Source of the DNA: Scatosoma sp002474405
Lineage (GTDB): Bacteria; Bacillota; Clostridia; Christensenellales; Borkfalkiaceae
Reading direction: 5' to 3'
Length of the DNA: 64,000 nt
NCBI GenBank assembly: GCA_937892545.1
Contig: CALAFO010000004.1
Location: forward strand, 4,453 to 68,452
This document shows positions 7,720-17,002 of the stretch, one piece after another. The translations under genes were made by a program, and so were the position numbers. The notes beneath the pieces were generated by a model. It was not told the origin of the DNA, made no database searches, and saw only the letters and a list, made by a program, of their open reading frames with translations. Each line of letters opens with the position of its first letter. The stretch's first letter is position 1.

Positions 7720-9850
7720 AAGACGTCCTCCTTGCTTTCATTCTTTCTATCCTTTCTCTTACGGCTTCGGGCGGTTCGACTTTGGGCGCGTCGGGGTGTA
7801 AAAGCCACGTTGAGGCAAAGTGCGTGTCCGAAATTTTAAACATAGGCGGTTGCTCTTCGAAATCTATCTTCAGAGCATAACGGTTTCGTTCCGCAAAAGC
7901 GTCGCCTTTGGGTGGAATAATCATATTCGGCGGAGTGCCGGGGATTGCTTCTAACTCGTCCTTTGTGTCAAGGTCGGGCATAGAAGACAACAGCGCCCAG
8001 GTGTACGGATGGGCGGGAGAATAGAACACGTCTTCCGCCGTTCCTATCTCTACGATTTTTCCCGCGTACATTACGGCAACTCTGTCAGCCATGTTCGCAA
8101 CCACGCCTAAGTTATGCGTAATGAAAATAACCGACAAATCACGGGCTTTTTTCACCTTGTTGATAAGTTCGAGTATCTGCGATTGAATCGTAACGTCGAG
8201 CGCGGTCGTCGGTTCGTCGCAGATAAGGATATCAGGGTCGGCGGAAAGCGCGATTGCGATTACGATTCTTTGTCGCATGCCGCCCGAAAATTCGAACGGA
8301 TATTGTTTGTATCTTCTTACGGGGTCGGGAATGCCGACTTCCTTTAAAAGTTTGATTGCCCGCGTTTTCGCCATGCCGCGGGTGACTTTATACGCCACGC
8401 CCGAAGCTTTTTCTTTCAGATAGTCGATAACGGCAACCGTCTTTGTTTCTTCGTCGAAAGATGCGTTCATTTCACCTGTGAGAGTGTTTTCCATTCGTTC
8501 GATTACGCGGAGAATCTCTTTCTTCGCCGCTTTTACGTCGGCGGCGTTATCGCCGTTTTTCCCGCGTTTTATCGCGCCGAAATATTCGTTTATCGCCGAC
8601 TTTAAACTTGAACCGAAGGTGTAAGAAAGAGGATTTTTAACTACCTCGAACGGATCGATACCTTCTTTCACGGCGATAGTCATCGATTTTGCCGCCGCGT
8701 TGCAAGTTTTTTCGATAAAGGTTTCGTTGTCGAAAATCTTTTTTTGCGTTCCGATTACGGCAAGCGCTCGTTCTTTTGCTTTTACGGACTGTTCGTGCGA
8801 ATATTTTACCCCGCGTTTTGCTTCTTCGATAAAATCAAGCATAAAGTTTTCGTCTAAATACTTGCGTAAAAACGCGTTAAGTTCGGGAACTTCGAGCGCA
8901 GGCAAAGGCTTATTTGAAAACGTGAGATAATACCCCATCGCAAAGAAATTCGGCATAGGATTTTTCACGGCTTCGCTAAGAATTTCGTGTAAGGCAGTAA
9001 GCAGTCCTTTTACTTCGCCGTAGTCTGCATTGCCCGCGTTTTCTTTGTTTTTTCCGAATAACTTGCTGAAAAACGAGGTTGCTTTCACTAAAAACGGAAG
9101 TTTAAGTTTTTCGCGTATTTTCAATATTGTTTCTTCCGTTTTTGCGGTGTTTTCGCCCGTAACGTAAGGATTTTCGGCTCTTTTCACGTTTAAAAGTATT
9201 TCTTCGATATCGCCGCGGATACGCTCGAAAGAATTTTTTTCGATACGAAACAGCATGTCTTCAATGTTTTCGAGCGCGTCTTCCGCCGCCTGTTTCGCAC
9301 GGTTGTAAGTGTTTTCGAGTTCGAGATGTTTATATTCGAATTTATCGAAATCGGCGCACAGTTTTTTATGCCGCAAAACGCTCTCTTTATCGGGATTTCC
9401 TTGCGCTTCGTCCATTTTTTCGTTGACTTTTTTCAGCAGAAAATTGAAGTCCGCGCGGGATTCTTTTCTGTTGCGCCTGCCCTTTAAAATCATGGCTTCG
9501 GTGAGTTGTTTTCCCACGCGCATAATGGGGTTAAGGCTTGACATGGGGTCCTGAAAAATCATGGCTATTTTATCCCCGCGCAGACGGTGAAATTCCTCTT
9601 CGCTTATCTTCATGAGATCTCTGCCGTCGTAAAGAATTTCGCCGCCCTCCTTTATCGCGTTACCCGCTAAAATGCCCATAATCGCGCGGTTCGTAACCGA
9701 TTTTCCCGAACCGCTTTCTCCCACGACGGCAAGCGTTTCGCCTTTGTACAGATTAAAAGAGATATCTCGCACAGCCTGCACGTTACCGTCCGCCGTGCGG
9801 AATGAAATTTTTAAATTGTTTACGGAAAGTTTTAACTGTTTTTGTTCCAT
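7694..9850 (-). CDS. oppD: Oligopeptide ABC transporter ATP-binding protein (OppD-like) with a ~360-residue insertion
   Basis: This 718-residue protein is about twice the family length. Motifs in order: Walker A GESGSGKS (44-51), Q-loop MIFQDP (97-102), signature FSGGMRQR (521-528), Walker B ILICDEP (541-547), and an H-loop in IFITHN, then the oligopeptide-transporter C-terminal region with HPYTWALLSSMP. The extra residues (about 128-490) lie in the helical subdomain between Q-loop and signature. They are highly charged and predicted helical, with one hydrophobic patch (about 251-265, LPFLVKATSFFSKLF). All catalytic motifs are kept, so it is probably active. The insertion is at a different place from that in OppF. 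Confidence 0.92.
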   Translation of the reverse strand: MEQKQLKLSVNNLKISFRTADGNVQAVRDISFNLYKGETLAVVGESGSGKSVTNRAIMGILAGNAIKEGGEILYDGRDLMKISEEEFHRLRGDKIAMIFQDPMSSLNPIMRVGKQLTEAMILKGRRNRKESRADFNFLLKKVNEKMDEAQGNPDKESVLRHKKLCADFDKFEYKHLELENTYNRAKQAAEDALENIEDMLFRIEKNSFERIRGDIEEILLNVKRAENPYVTGENTAKTEETILKIREKLKLPFLVKATSFFSKLFGKNKENAGNADYGEVKGLLTALHEILSEAVKNPMPNFFAMGYYLTFSNKPLPALEVPELNAFLRKYLDENFMLDFIEEAKRGVKYSHEQSVKAKERALAVIGTQKKIFDNETFIEKTCNAAAKSMTIAVKEGIDPFEVVKNPLSYTFGSSLKSAINEYFGAIKRGKNGDNAADVKAAKKEILRVIERMENTLTGEMNASFDEETKTVAVIDYLKEKASGVAYKVTRGMAKTRAIKLLKEVGIPDPVRRYKQYPFEFSGGMRQRIVIAIALSADPDILICDEPTTALDVTIQSQILELINKVKKARDLSVIFITHNLGVVANMADRVAVMYAGKIVEIGTAEDVFYSPAHPYTWALLSSMPDLDTKDELEAIPGTPPNMIIPPKGDAFAERNRYALKIDFEEQPPMFKISDTHFASTWLLHPDAPKVEPPEAVRERIERMKARRTSYERENAAT

Positions 9851-9872
9851 AACGAGTACCTCGCAAATATTG

Positions 9873-11081
9873 TTAATCGGTGCCGCGCAAGGACGGATTG
9901 AACGCGTCCCTCAGTCCGTTTCCGAAAAGGTTGAAACTCAGCATTAAAAGAGCGAGAAACACCGACGGAAAGAGAATGATATGCGGAAAAGTGGAAAGAT
10001 AAGGTTGTCCCGAAGCAAGAAGCGTACCTACGCTCGTTAAGTTGCCCGACGAGAGGTTGATGATGCCGAGATAACTTAAATTCGTTTCGGAATAAATCAT
10101 CCCGGGGATAACGAGAACGCTGCTCGTAATAAGCGTGCCGAGCGCATTCGGGAAAATGTGCTTGAACATAAGCCTGCCGTCTTTTGCGCCGAGCGTGCGT
10201 GCCGCAAGAACGTATTCCTGATTTTTGTAACGGTAGAACTGCATACGGGTGGTGGAAGCAATCGATATCCAGCCTGTTAAGAAGAATGCGATAAAAAGTA
10301 TCAGCATCTGACTGCTCGAACCCATATAGAGTTGCAATAACGTGATTACTATCATAAACGGCACGGCGGATAAAATATCCGAAATACGTTCCATGATAAG
10401 GTCCGCTTTTCCGCCGTAATAGCCTTCGACGGAACCGTATATCGCGCCCGCGAACAAGTTGACGGAAGCGACGAGAATAGAGAAGATAAACGAAAATCTC
10501 GCGCCCGAAGAAAGCGCCGTAAAAATGTCCTGCCCTGTCTGAGTCGTACCGAACAAAAACGACGGCTCGGTTATCCCGTCTTTTAAGACGTAGGAGTGGT
10601 TATAAACGTAATATTCGTAGTAGTTTGCCCTTACTTCCCATCCGGTGTCCACGGGAATCGCGTATTCGTATTCTATTCCTTCGGGTTCGGCAATTCTTAA
10701 CGAATCGTAACGGTCGGGTCTTGCCGAGCCTGAGGCGTGCGATTTGTACACGGGTATCACGTTGCCGTTTTCGTCGTATACGGTCTGCGTTCTGCCGTTC
10801 GCTCTTCTCGTTCTGTAGTAATAATTTGCGTCTGTTCTGTCCTGAATGGCGGCGGGACGGTCGGCGGAAGCAATCGTAGGATACATAACTTGTTTTCCCG
10901 TTTCGTTCTGATATTCTTGTAAATTGCGATATTCTTCGTCGCTCAGTCTTAAATATACCGCGCCGATTTTCTGATAGGAATCAAGGCGGAAACGGTACAT
11001 TTCCGAACCGTTTGCGTCAACGATTTCATAACGCTGATTTTTAACGGCGTTGTGTCCGCTTTCAAGCCCCATCGCATAGTA
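9873..11081 (-). pseudogene. oppC: Oligopeptide ABC transporter permease (OppC-like), 5' end lost
   Basis: From about residue 165 onward the protein shows the OppC core: G-T-D/T-Q-T-G-Q-D-I-F-T, several membrane helices, and the EAA loop as AARTLGAKDGRLMFKHIFPNALG. Before it comes a long hydrophilic stretch of about 160 residues (the large outer loop seen between helix 1 and 2 in clostridial OppC proteins). The first helix and the N-terminus are absent: the frame opens only four codons before the first ATG (11072) and its first 120 bases overlap the binding-protein gene in another frame. No RBS supports 11072. It is best read as the 3' part of oppC joined to the 5' part of oppA. It may be a real deletion or an assembly collapse. 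Confidence 0.8.
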
Positions 11082-12325
11082 TTATAGCCGTACCAGTTTT
11101 CGTTGCGGGAAAGAGTGTAAGTCGAACCTGCCTGATAGTTGGTGAGCATATACGGCCCCCAGCTTGCGGTCGTTGCGACGGACGAACCGTAATTGCTCGT
11201 CCAAAGCGTGGAACCTGCCGCAGGAGCGCGCTTGCTCGATTCGTAAAGATCGCGTTTTACAAGCGGGAAATCCTGCAGATAATAAGGCGCTTCATAGGTG
11301 AGGTTGCCGTTCGCGTCAAGAAATTCGAACGTATTGTCGAATACGACGACGAGTTCGTAATCGCTTTCCGCAAAGAAGCCTACTTCATCGAACGAAAGGT
11401 CGGGATAAGTATAATTCGTCACGAAGAAATCGAGTTCTTCGTCGGGGTCGGTCTGCCACCAGCCGATAACGGCATTCCAGGTGTCAAGAAGAGAAGAATC
11501 TGCTTTGATTTCGGCAAAAGTTTTACCTTCGAGCGCAAGGATTGTATCCTTCGTTGCAACGCCGTAATTCGTCGCGAGGTAATCGGCAACCCGTTCCGCC
11601 GTATAACTGTCGGGGAAACCTATGCTGTCGCGAACGCTTGATGTTGCGCCGCCGTAATTTTCGGCGTTTTCATCGGGGCTGCCTAACGAGAATATAATTT
11701 TATCGTCAAGATCTTCCGTATAATGGGTGTAAGGCGCATCCGCAGCAAACCAACCCGACGAACCTGCGTAAACGTAATCACGCGCGTTGTGAACTATCAT
11801 ATTCGCTCCGTAATACTGCGAAGCAAGACGGTTCATAAATAACGGGTCGAGCGTTTCCTGCATGGAGTAAACGAAATCGTTTGCGTTTATTGCTGTGCCG
11901 TCGTTCCATTTAAGGTCGTCTCGGAGCGTTATTTTCCATGCGCGGTTGCCCGTCGTTCCTTCTTCTATTCCGTATCTGCCCGCATATTCTTCCGTTACGT
12001 CTTCGAGTTTGGTTGCGGCCGAATAGTCTATCGTGAATCCGCCGTCGACAATATTTCCGTTTCCGTCGTAAGCAAAGTTAAATTCAAAGAAGGAACTGTT
12101 AAGATAATTGCTTACCTGTCTGTCGTTGTTATCGGTCTGCGTAAGCAGGTTCCAGTTTGAAGGACTTGTCGATGTGTAAGTTCTGTAAGTGTAGCCGCTT
12201 GTATCGGTCGTGTTGCCGGGTGTTTCGCCCGAATCACTTTTCGGCGCACAAGCAGTTGTACCGATTGTCAGTGCCAAAGTTAATGCCAAAGCCGCCGCTA
12301 TGGCAGTTTTTTTATTTCTTTTCAT
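10949..12325 (-). pseudogene. oppA: Oligopeptide-binding lipoprotein (OppA-like), 3' end lost
   Basis: The product starts with a lipoprotein signal (MKRNKKTAIAAALALTLALT, Cys at about 26) and reads as a family 5 extracellular solute-binding protein: KITLRDDLKWNDGTAINAND, D-F-V-Y-S-M-Q-E-T-L, and LSRNENWYGYN. About 415 residues are homologous in character; then, at about base 11080, the frame enters oppC sequence out of frame and stops 43 residues later. The C-terminal lobe of the binding protein is missing and no oppB lies downstream. Start 12325 has GGAGG at good distance. The normal role is to capture peptides outside the cell and hand them to OppBC. Confidence 0.85.
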
Positions 12326-12483
12326 GCTTTTGAGCCTCCGTTTGTTTTTTATTACCGCAACTTTCGGCCGATTAGTCGCGGGAATAATTTTTATAATCGG
12401 GATAATGAAAACCTTTTCGATTTCGTTTCGTTCGATTTACGTTTTCCGAAACCTTTTATTTCCGTCATCCTTTTTATGCCACA

Positions 12484-12512
12484 ATTATAGCGGTAACGAG
12501 AAAAAGTGTCAA
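12484..12512 (-). promoter_or_regulatory. Promoter of the opp operon
   Basis: Minus strand: TTGACA (12507-12512), 17-base spacer, TATAAT (12484-12489), both hexamers perfect. The predicted leader to the oppA start is about 150 bases; I recognise no riboswitch in it. Confidence 0.85.
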
Positions 12513-12826
12513 CCGATTGGTTTTGCAAATAAGTTTTTTGTATAAACTATAAGTTTACACACATCCCATAGAAATTAGATTTCATCTGAAAATAAACTGA
12601 CTTAAAAAACGCATAAAAATAGCCGATTAAACATTGTTTTGAATAAGTAACGCCTCTTAATACAGATTTTTGCGAATAAAAACAGCAACGATAAGTTTTT
12701 CTTATAAGAAATATTTGTTTTAATTTTAAGATAATATAGAAGCAAGCCTGTCTGCAGTAAAACCCGACGCGGTACACTTTCATTACAAGCCATAAAAATC
12801 CGCTCTTTGAATCTTGAAAACAAATT

Positions 12827-12932
12827 ATTATTGAAAATTTTTGCATTTCTGACAAATTTTTTATAATTTATGTCCTTTCGGCGATTGACTTTTTTGTTTT
12901 TTTTAGGTATACTATTATTGAAAATTTTTGCA
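12827..12932 (+). repeat. Exact 19-base direct repeat around the ATPase promoter
   Basis: ATTATTGAAAATTTTTGCA occurs at 12827-12845 and again at 12914-12932, 87 bases apart. The second copy overlaps the predicted transcription start region of the ATPase gene. It could be a regulatory site, a trace of insertion or chance in AT-rich DNA. Confidence 0.6.
12885..12913 (+). promoter_or_regulatory. Promoter of the DUF4143 ATPase gene
   Basis: TTGACT (12885-12890), 17-base spacer, TATACT (12908-12913), 50 bases before the start codon. A further TATAAT lies at 12934-12939 without a matching -35. Confidence 0.75.
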
Positions 12933-12963
12933 GTATAATGCAAAATAGTCTGATAGGTGTAAT

Positions 12964-14208
12964 ATGGAGATTAAAAGAGATCGTTATTTGAAAAAACTTA
13001 CGGATCGAATGAACAACGGACTTATAAAGGTGATTACGGGGATTCGCCGTTCCGGGAAATCTTATCTTTTATTTGAGTTATTCTATAAATATCTGAAAGA
13101 GCAGGGCGTTGACGACGATCATATTATAAAACTCGCGTTGGACGACAGAAGAAACAAACAGTATCGCAATCCCGACGCTTTGTGCGATTACGTTTATAAG
13201 AAAATCTCCGACAAGAAACAGTATTATATTCTGCTCGACGAAGTGCAATTCGTGGACGAGTTTGAAGACGTGTTAAACAGTTTTTTGCACATTAAAAATG
13301 CGGATACCTACGTTACGGGCAGCAACGCTAAATTTCTGTCGAAAGATATTATTACCGAATTTCGCGGGCGCGGAGATGAAATCCATATTTCTCCGCTTTC
13401 GTTTAAGGAGTTCTTTTCCGCTTACGACGGAACAAAAGAAGACGCGTGGAAAGAATTTTGTCTTTATGGCGGACTGCCCAAAGTTTTAGAGTATAAAACG
13501 GACGAAGATAAGGTTGCTTATCTGAAAAATATTTTTGAAGAAACTTATCTGACGGATATAAAAGAAAGATATAAAATTCGCAACGACGCCGAACTTGCCG
13601 AACTTTTAGATATTCTTTCTTCTTCTATCGGCTCGCTTACAAACCCCAAAAAATTATCGGATACTTTTAAAAGCGTAAAACAGGTTTCTTTCCACCCCGA
13701 CACGATCAATCATTATCTTGAATATTTATGCGATTCCTATCTGATTTCGCAAGCAAAACGCTACGATATTAAAGGAAAAAAATATATCAATACGCCTTCT
13801 AAATATTACTACACCGATATCGGCTTACGAAACGCGCGGCTTAACTTCCGTCAATATGAAGAAACCCATATTATGGAAAATATTATCTATAACGAACTTA
13901 AAGTAATGGGGTTCAACGTAGACGTAGGCGTCGTTGAATACAGTAAAAACGAAAACGGAAAATCGGTGAGAATTCAGGCAGAAGTAGATTTTGTTTGTAA
14001 TAAGGCAGACCAACGTTATTATATTCAATCGGCATTTTCCATCCCGGATCAGGAAAAAATGTTGCAGGAGCAAAATTCTTTGATGAGAATTGCGGATTCG
14101 TTCAAAAAAATTATTATCGTTAAAGACGGAATCAAATCTCATTATAATGAAAACGGAGTGTTGATATTGAATCTGTTTGATTTTTTGTTAAACGAAAATT
14201 GTTTGTAA
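12964..14208 (+). CDS. AAA-type ATPase of the DUF4143 family
   Basis: The 414-residue product has an N-terminal P-loop domain: Walker A GIRRSGKS (about 26-33) and Walker B YYILLDEVQ (about 84-92), followed by the sensor-like TGSNAKFLS and the segment R-G-R-G-D-E-I-H-I-S-P-L-S-F-K-E-F. The C-terminal part (about 200-400) includes the DUF4143 pattern with Y-Y-T-D-I-G-L-R-N-A and a nuclease-like E-V-D-F-V block. This architecture is common in gut Bacteroidota and Bacillota; its cellular role is not known, although links to restriction-like or stress functions have been proposed. AGGTG precedes the ATG. The gene is visibly more AT-rich than the housekeeping region and sits beside a recombinase. 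Confidence 0.9.
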   Translation: MEIKRDRYLKKLTDRMNNGLIKVITGIRRSGKSYLLFELFYKYLKEQGVDDDHIIKLALDDRRNKQYRNPDALCDYVYKKISDKKQYYILLDEVQFVDEFEDVLNSFLHIKNADTYVTGSNAKFLSKDIITEFRGRGDEIHISPLSFKEFFSAYDGTKEDAWKEFCLYGGLPKVLEYKTDEDKVAYLKNIFEETYLTDIKERYKIRNDAELAELLDILSSSIGSLTNPKKLSDTFKSVKQVSFHPDTINHYLEYLCDSYLISQAKRYDIKGKKYINTPSKYYYTDIGLRNARLNFRQYEETHIMENIIYNELKVMGFNVDVGVVEYSKNENGKSVRIQAEVDFVCNKADQRYYIQSAFSIPDQEKMLQEQNSLMRIADSFKKIIIVKDGIKSHYNENGVLILNLFDFLLNENCL

Positions 14209-14262
14209 ATTTTAATAGAATACAAAAGATAAAAAATAAAAGATAAAAGGAGATAGCCTATA

Positions 14263-15792
14263 ATGAAAGCAGTTATATACGCGAGATATAGTTCGGACAA
14301 TCAAACAGAGGCAAGTATCGAAGGGCAACTTCGGGAATGTATGGAATTTGCCGAACGCGCCGAAATCGACGTTATCGGCAACTATATTGATCGCGCGTTG
14401 ACTGCCAAAACGGATAACCGTCCCGAATTCCAACGAATGATCAAAGACAGTTACAAGCACGCTTTCGATTGTATTATCGTTTGGAAGCTCGACAGGTTTG
14501 CCCGTAATCGTTACGACTCCGCTCATTATAAAAGCCTTCTGAAAAAGAACGGCGTAAAAGTTATATCCGCCAAAGAATCTATCGGCGAAGGCTCCGAGGG
14601 TATCCTTCTTGAGTCTGTCCTTGAAGGAATGGCTGAATATTACTCCGCCGAACTTGCCGAAAAAGTCTCCCGCGGTATGACCGAAAACGTATTGAAAGGT
14701 TTGTGTAACGGCGGACAAGTTACTTTCGGATACAAAGTCAATGCCGAGCATTGCTACGAAAAAGACGAACTTACTTCCCCTATCGTAGAACAAATTTTCG
14801 AGATGTATTCCGACGGTTACAAAATCAAAGAAATCGTCGATTATCTCAACGAACATAATATCAGAACGTATCGTAACGGCAAAATGACGATAAATATTGT
14901 GCAGAGAATGCTTTCTAATCGCAGATACATAGGCGAATACAAATTTCAGAAAACCGTAGTGCCGAACGGAATCCCCGCTATTATCTCGGAAGAATTATTC
15001 AATCGGGTGCAGGAGATTCTCGCAAAGAATAAACGTTCTCCGGCTCGTAAAAAAGCCGAGGATGAATATCTTTTAACGTTGAAACTTTTTTGCGGCAAAT
15101 GCGGCGCGCATATGGTCGGCGAAAGCGGGACGGGAACTTCGAGAGTGTATCGCTATTATAAATGCGCCAACACGAAAAAGGTACATATTTGCGATAAAAA
15201 GCCTGTTCGTAAAGAATGGATTGAAGATTTGGCGGTAAAAAACGCGCTCGATATCCTGAAAAACGATGAAATCAAGGATTATCTTACCGATAGAATTTAT
15301 GCGTTGCAAGGAGAAGAAAATCCGAGAATACCGAAACTGAAAGCGCAACTTGCAGACGTAGAAAAACGGCTTGCGAACATAATGCAAGCCATAGAACAAG
15401 GAATTATTTTCGATACGACGAAAGAGAGATTCGCCGCGCTCGAAAAGGAAAAGAAAGAACTTGAAATAACGATTTTGCAGGAGAAAATCAAAAAGCCGTT
15501 CTTAACGAAAGACCAAATTCGTTTCGGCATAGAAAAGTTCGGCAAACTCGACATTTCGACGAAAGAAGGAAAGCAACGCCTGATAGAAGGTTTTATAAAC
15601 GCTATTTACGTTTACGACGATAAAATTATATTCACGTTCAACTATAAAGACGGAACGAGAACGGTTATGCTATCCGAACTCTCGGACGGCAAAAATAATT
15701 CGGATTTGAAAAGCCAAGGTGCACCAAAGCAGTCCGAACGTCAGGTTCGGGCTGTTTTTTTGTATTTTAAGCCGATTTTTGCTCGTTTTTGA
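14263..15792 (+). CDS. Large serine recombinase
   Basis: A 509-residue recombinase. The N-terminal resolvase domain has the catalytic serine in YARYSSDNQTEASIEGQ, then W-K-L-D-R-F-A-R-N-R-Y-D and the E-helix R-G-M-T-E-N. A recombinase domain follows (about 155-260; G-G-Q-V-T-F-G-Y, M-L-S-N-R-R-Y-I-G). Next is a zinc ribbon (about 273-312; CGKCGAHM ... C ... C) and a charged coiled coil (about 345-410). These enzymes integrate and excise mobile elements or switch DNA segments. RBS AGGAG lies 9 bases upstream. No other mobility genes lie nearby, so this may be a remnant or a very small element. The last 20 codons overlap a transcription terminator. Confidence 0.92.
   Translation: MKAVIYARYSSDNQTEASIEGQLRECMEFAERAEIDVIGNYIDRALTAKTDNRPEFQRMIKDSYKHAFDCIIVWKLDRFARNRYDSAHYKSLLKKNGVKVISAKESIGEGSEGILLESVLEGMAEYYSAELAEKVSRGMTENVLKGLCNGGQVTFGYKVNAEHCYEKDELTSPIVEQIFEMYSDGYKIKEIVDYLNEHNIRTYRNGKMTINIVQRMLSNRRYIGEYKFQKTVVPNGIPAIISEELFNRVQEILAKNKRSPARKKAEDEYLLTLKLFCGKCGAHMVGESGTGTSRVYRYYKCANTKKVHICDKKPVRKEWIEDLAVKNALDILKNDEIKDYLTDRIYALQGEENPRIPKLKAQLADVEKRLANIMQAIEQGIIFDTTKERFAALEKEKKELEITILQEKIKKPFLTKDQIRFGIEKFGKLDISTKEGKQRLIEGFINAIYVYDDKIIFTFNYKDGTRTVMLSELSDGKNNSDLKSQGAPKQSERQVRAVFLYFKPIFARF
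15731..15760 (+). terminator. Terminator lying inside the 3' end of the recombinase gene
   Basis: Stem AGTCCGAAC / GTTCGGGCT with a 4-5 base loop, followed directly by GTTTTTTTG. It lies 32 bases before the stop codon of the recombinase, so the last codons would be lost from terminated transcripts, or the true end of the element lies here. Confidence 0.8.
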
Positions 15793-16285
15793 GCCTATTC
15801 CGAGTTTATCCGTGTAGTTCACTAAAAAACAAAAAATTCGTTTTCTCTGTTTCGGAACGCCTCAAAAACGCAAAAAAACGCTCTGTTCTAATAAAAGTTC
15901 TAATAAAATCGAACATTTTTGTGCGGGAGCGGCGGTTATTTTTCTCGTTTCAACGCTTTAAACATGTTTATTTCTATTGCATATTTATAATAATTTTTCT
16001 CTATATTTTATAAACGAAGAACGCCGAATCGGCGTTCTTTCTGCGTTACGACAAAATCTCCCCGTCGCTCTTTATTCTTTCACGTCAAGCGTTCCGGGCA
16101 GAAAAACAAGCTGAAAAGCAGACGGTTTCCGGCATTTTCGCACGCACAAAAACAGCAAGCGGACATTTTTCCCGTCCGCCCGCCGAACCGTGCGTTAAAC
16201 CTTGCGGTGTTATCAGGCAAATAACGCCGCGCGAAAAATCCTGCCGTACCGCCCGGCACAAAGTTTTCCCGTTGTATCCGAAATG
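15793..16285. other. Intergenic region after the recombinase
   Basis: No gene is supported. An AT-rich stretch runs to about 16015, followed by one strong hairpin (16017-16040) and about 240 bases with no feature that I can identify. A TTG-started 74-codon frame at 15789 is rejected for lack of protein character. Confidence 0.55.
16017..16040. terminator. Bidirectional hairpin terminator
   Basis: Stem AAGAACGCCGA / TCGGCGTTCTT with almost no loop, followed by T on both strands. It separates the recombinase side from the small leftward gene at 16286-16492 and can serve as that gene's terminator. Confidence 0.6.
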
Positions 16286-16492
16286 TTATAGCGGAAACCG
16301 TTTTTCGATATCGAAATCCAAACCGAGTTTCTTTGCCTTTCCGAATTTCTGTATCCACTCCAGACATTCGGTATACGCAACCCGTTCTCCGTATTGAAAC
16401 TGCGTTTCCAGTTCGTCCTTAAACTCAAACAATTCTTCTATATAAGCAATCAGTCTGTTGGTTATCTTCTGTAAAGCGTCGTCCTCGTCCAT
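16286..16492 (-). CDS. Small conserved hypothetical protein (68 aa)
   Basis: The 68-residue product reads MDEDDALQKITNRLIAYIEE at its start and continues with F-Q-Y-G-E-R-V-A-Y-T-E-C-L-E-W-I-Q and a C-terminal L-D-F-D-I-E-K-R-F-P-L. I recognise this [FV]-x-Y-G-E-[RK]-x-A-Y-x-E-x-L-E pattern with a D-[IV]-E-x-R-[FY]-P-[LI] end from small uncharacterised proteins in many Clostridia, which supports a real gene despite its size. It is acidic and predicted fully helical, with no membrane segment. Function unknown. It is isolated: the recombinase lies to the left in the other direction and the SGNH gene 510 bases to the right. Confidence 0.75.
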   Translation of the reverse strand: MDEDDALQKITNRLIAYIEELFEFKDELETQFQYGERVAYTECLEWIQKFGKAKKLGLDFDIEKRFPL

Positions 16493-17002
16493 TGTCGTAT
16501 TTCTATCCTGTCATCCCCCGCGCGCACCGTCCTTACAATCGCGCGCCGATAATTGACTTTTCCGATTATTTAAATCGTATCTTCCCGAATTTCCGTTCCG
16601 TCTAATATTCGTAATCTCTATTCTTATGCGTAATCATTGTTTCTCCCTTTGCATCCGCCGCTTCCCCTTTTTTCTTTTTTGCGTCGGACGCTTATCTCCT
16701 TTAAACGCTTTTCTTGTTTTATGATTTGTCAAAACAAGATACTTTCGTTTATATTCTTCTTTATATTTTCCTTTCTATTATAGCAGATTTTGAGCGCTAA
16801 AAAGTCTATACTTTTGAAAATTTTAAAAAAATTCAAAAATTCTTTCCGCCGCCCGTGTTTTCCGTCCTGTGTAAAAAAACAAATAAAACCGGAAAAAAAC
16901 AAAAAAAATCCCCTTTCCGGATTTACGGAAAGAAGATCCGATTCTTTCTTGAATTTTCCGCCGTGCGGTATTGCCTTGCGGTATTTTTTCAAAAAGCAAG
17001 CC
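16493..17002. other. Intergenic region, no gene seen
   Basis: AT-rich with long T and A runs. The only element I see is a lone minus-strand TATAAT at 16777-16782, without a convincing -35, which could serve the small gene at 16286-16492. Open frames on both strands are of low complexity and have no ribosome sites. Confidence 0.5.

Larger units (their letters stand above)
12326..12963. other. AT-rich divergent intergenic region between opp and the DUF4143 ATPase gene
   Basis: The 638 bases hold the opp promoter on the minus strand, the ATPase promoter on the plus strand and a 19-base direct repeat (separate entries). The remaining AT-rich sequence contains open frames of up to 113 codons on the minus strand, but they have no ribosome site and no recognisable protein character, so I do not call genes. 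Confidence 0.6.

Noticed and set aside
12602..12943. A 113-codon minus-strand frame upstream of the ATPase gene
   Set aside because: Composition is that of random AT-rich DNA, and the frame crosses the ATPase promoter and the 19-base repeat.
14212..14856. Long minus-strand frame opposite the recombinase gene
   Set aside because: It is the antisense shadow of the recombinase reading frame and has no family character.
15789..16013. A 74-codon frame with TTG start overlapping the recombinase stop
   Set aside because: It has no ribosome site and a low-complexity Phe/Ile-rich end, and lies in AT-rich DNA after a terminator.
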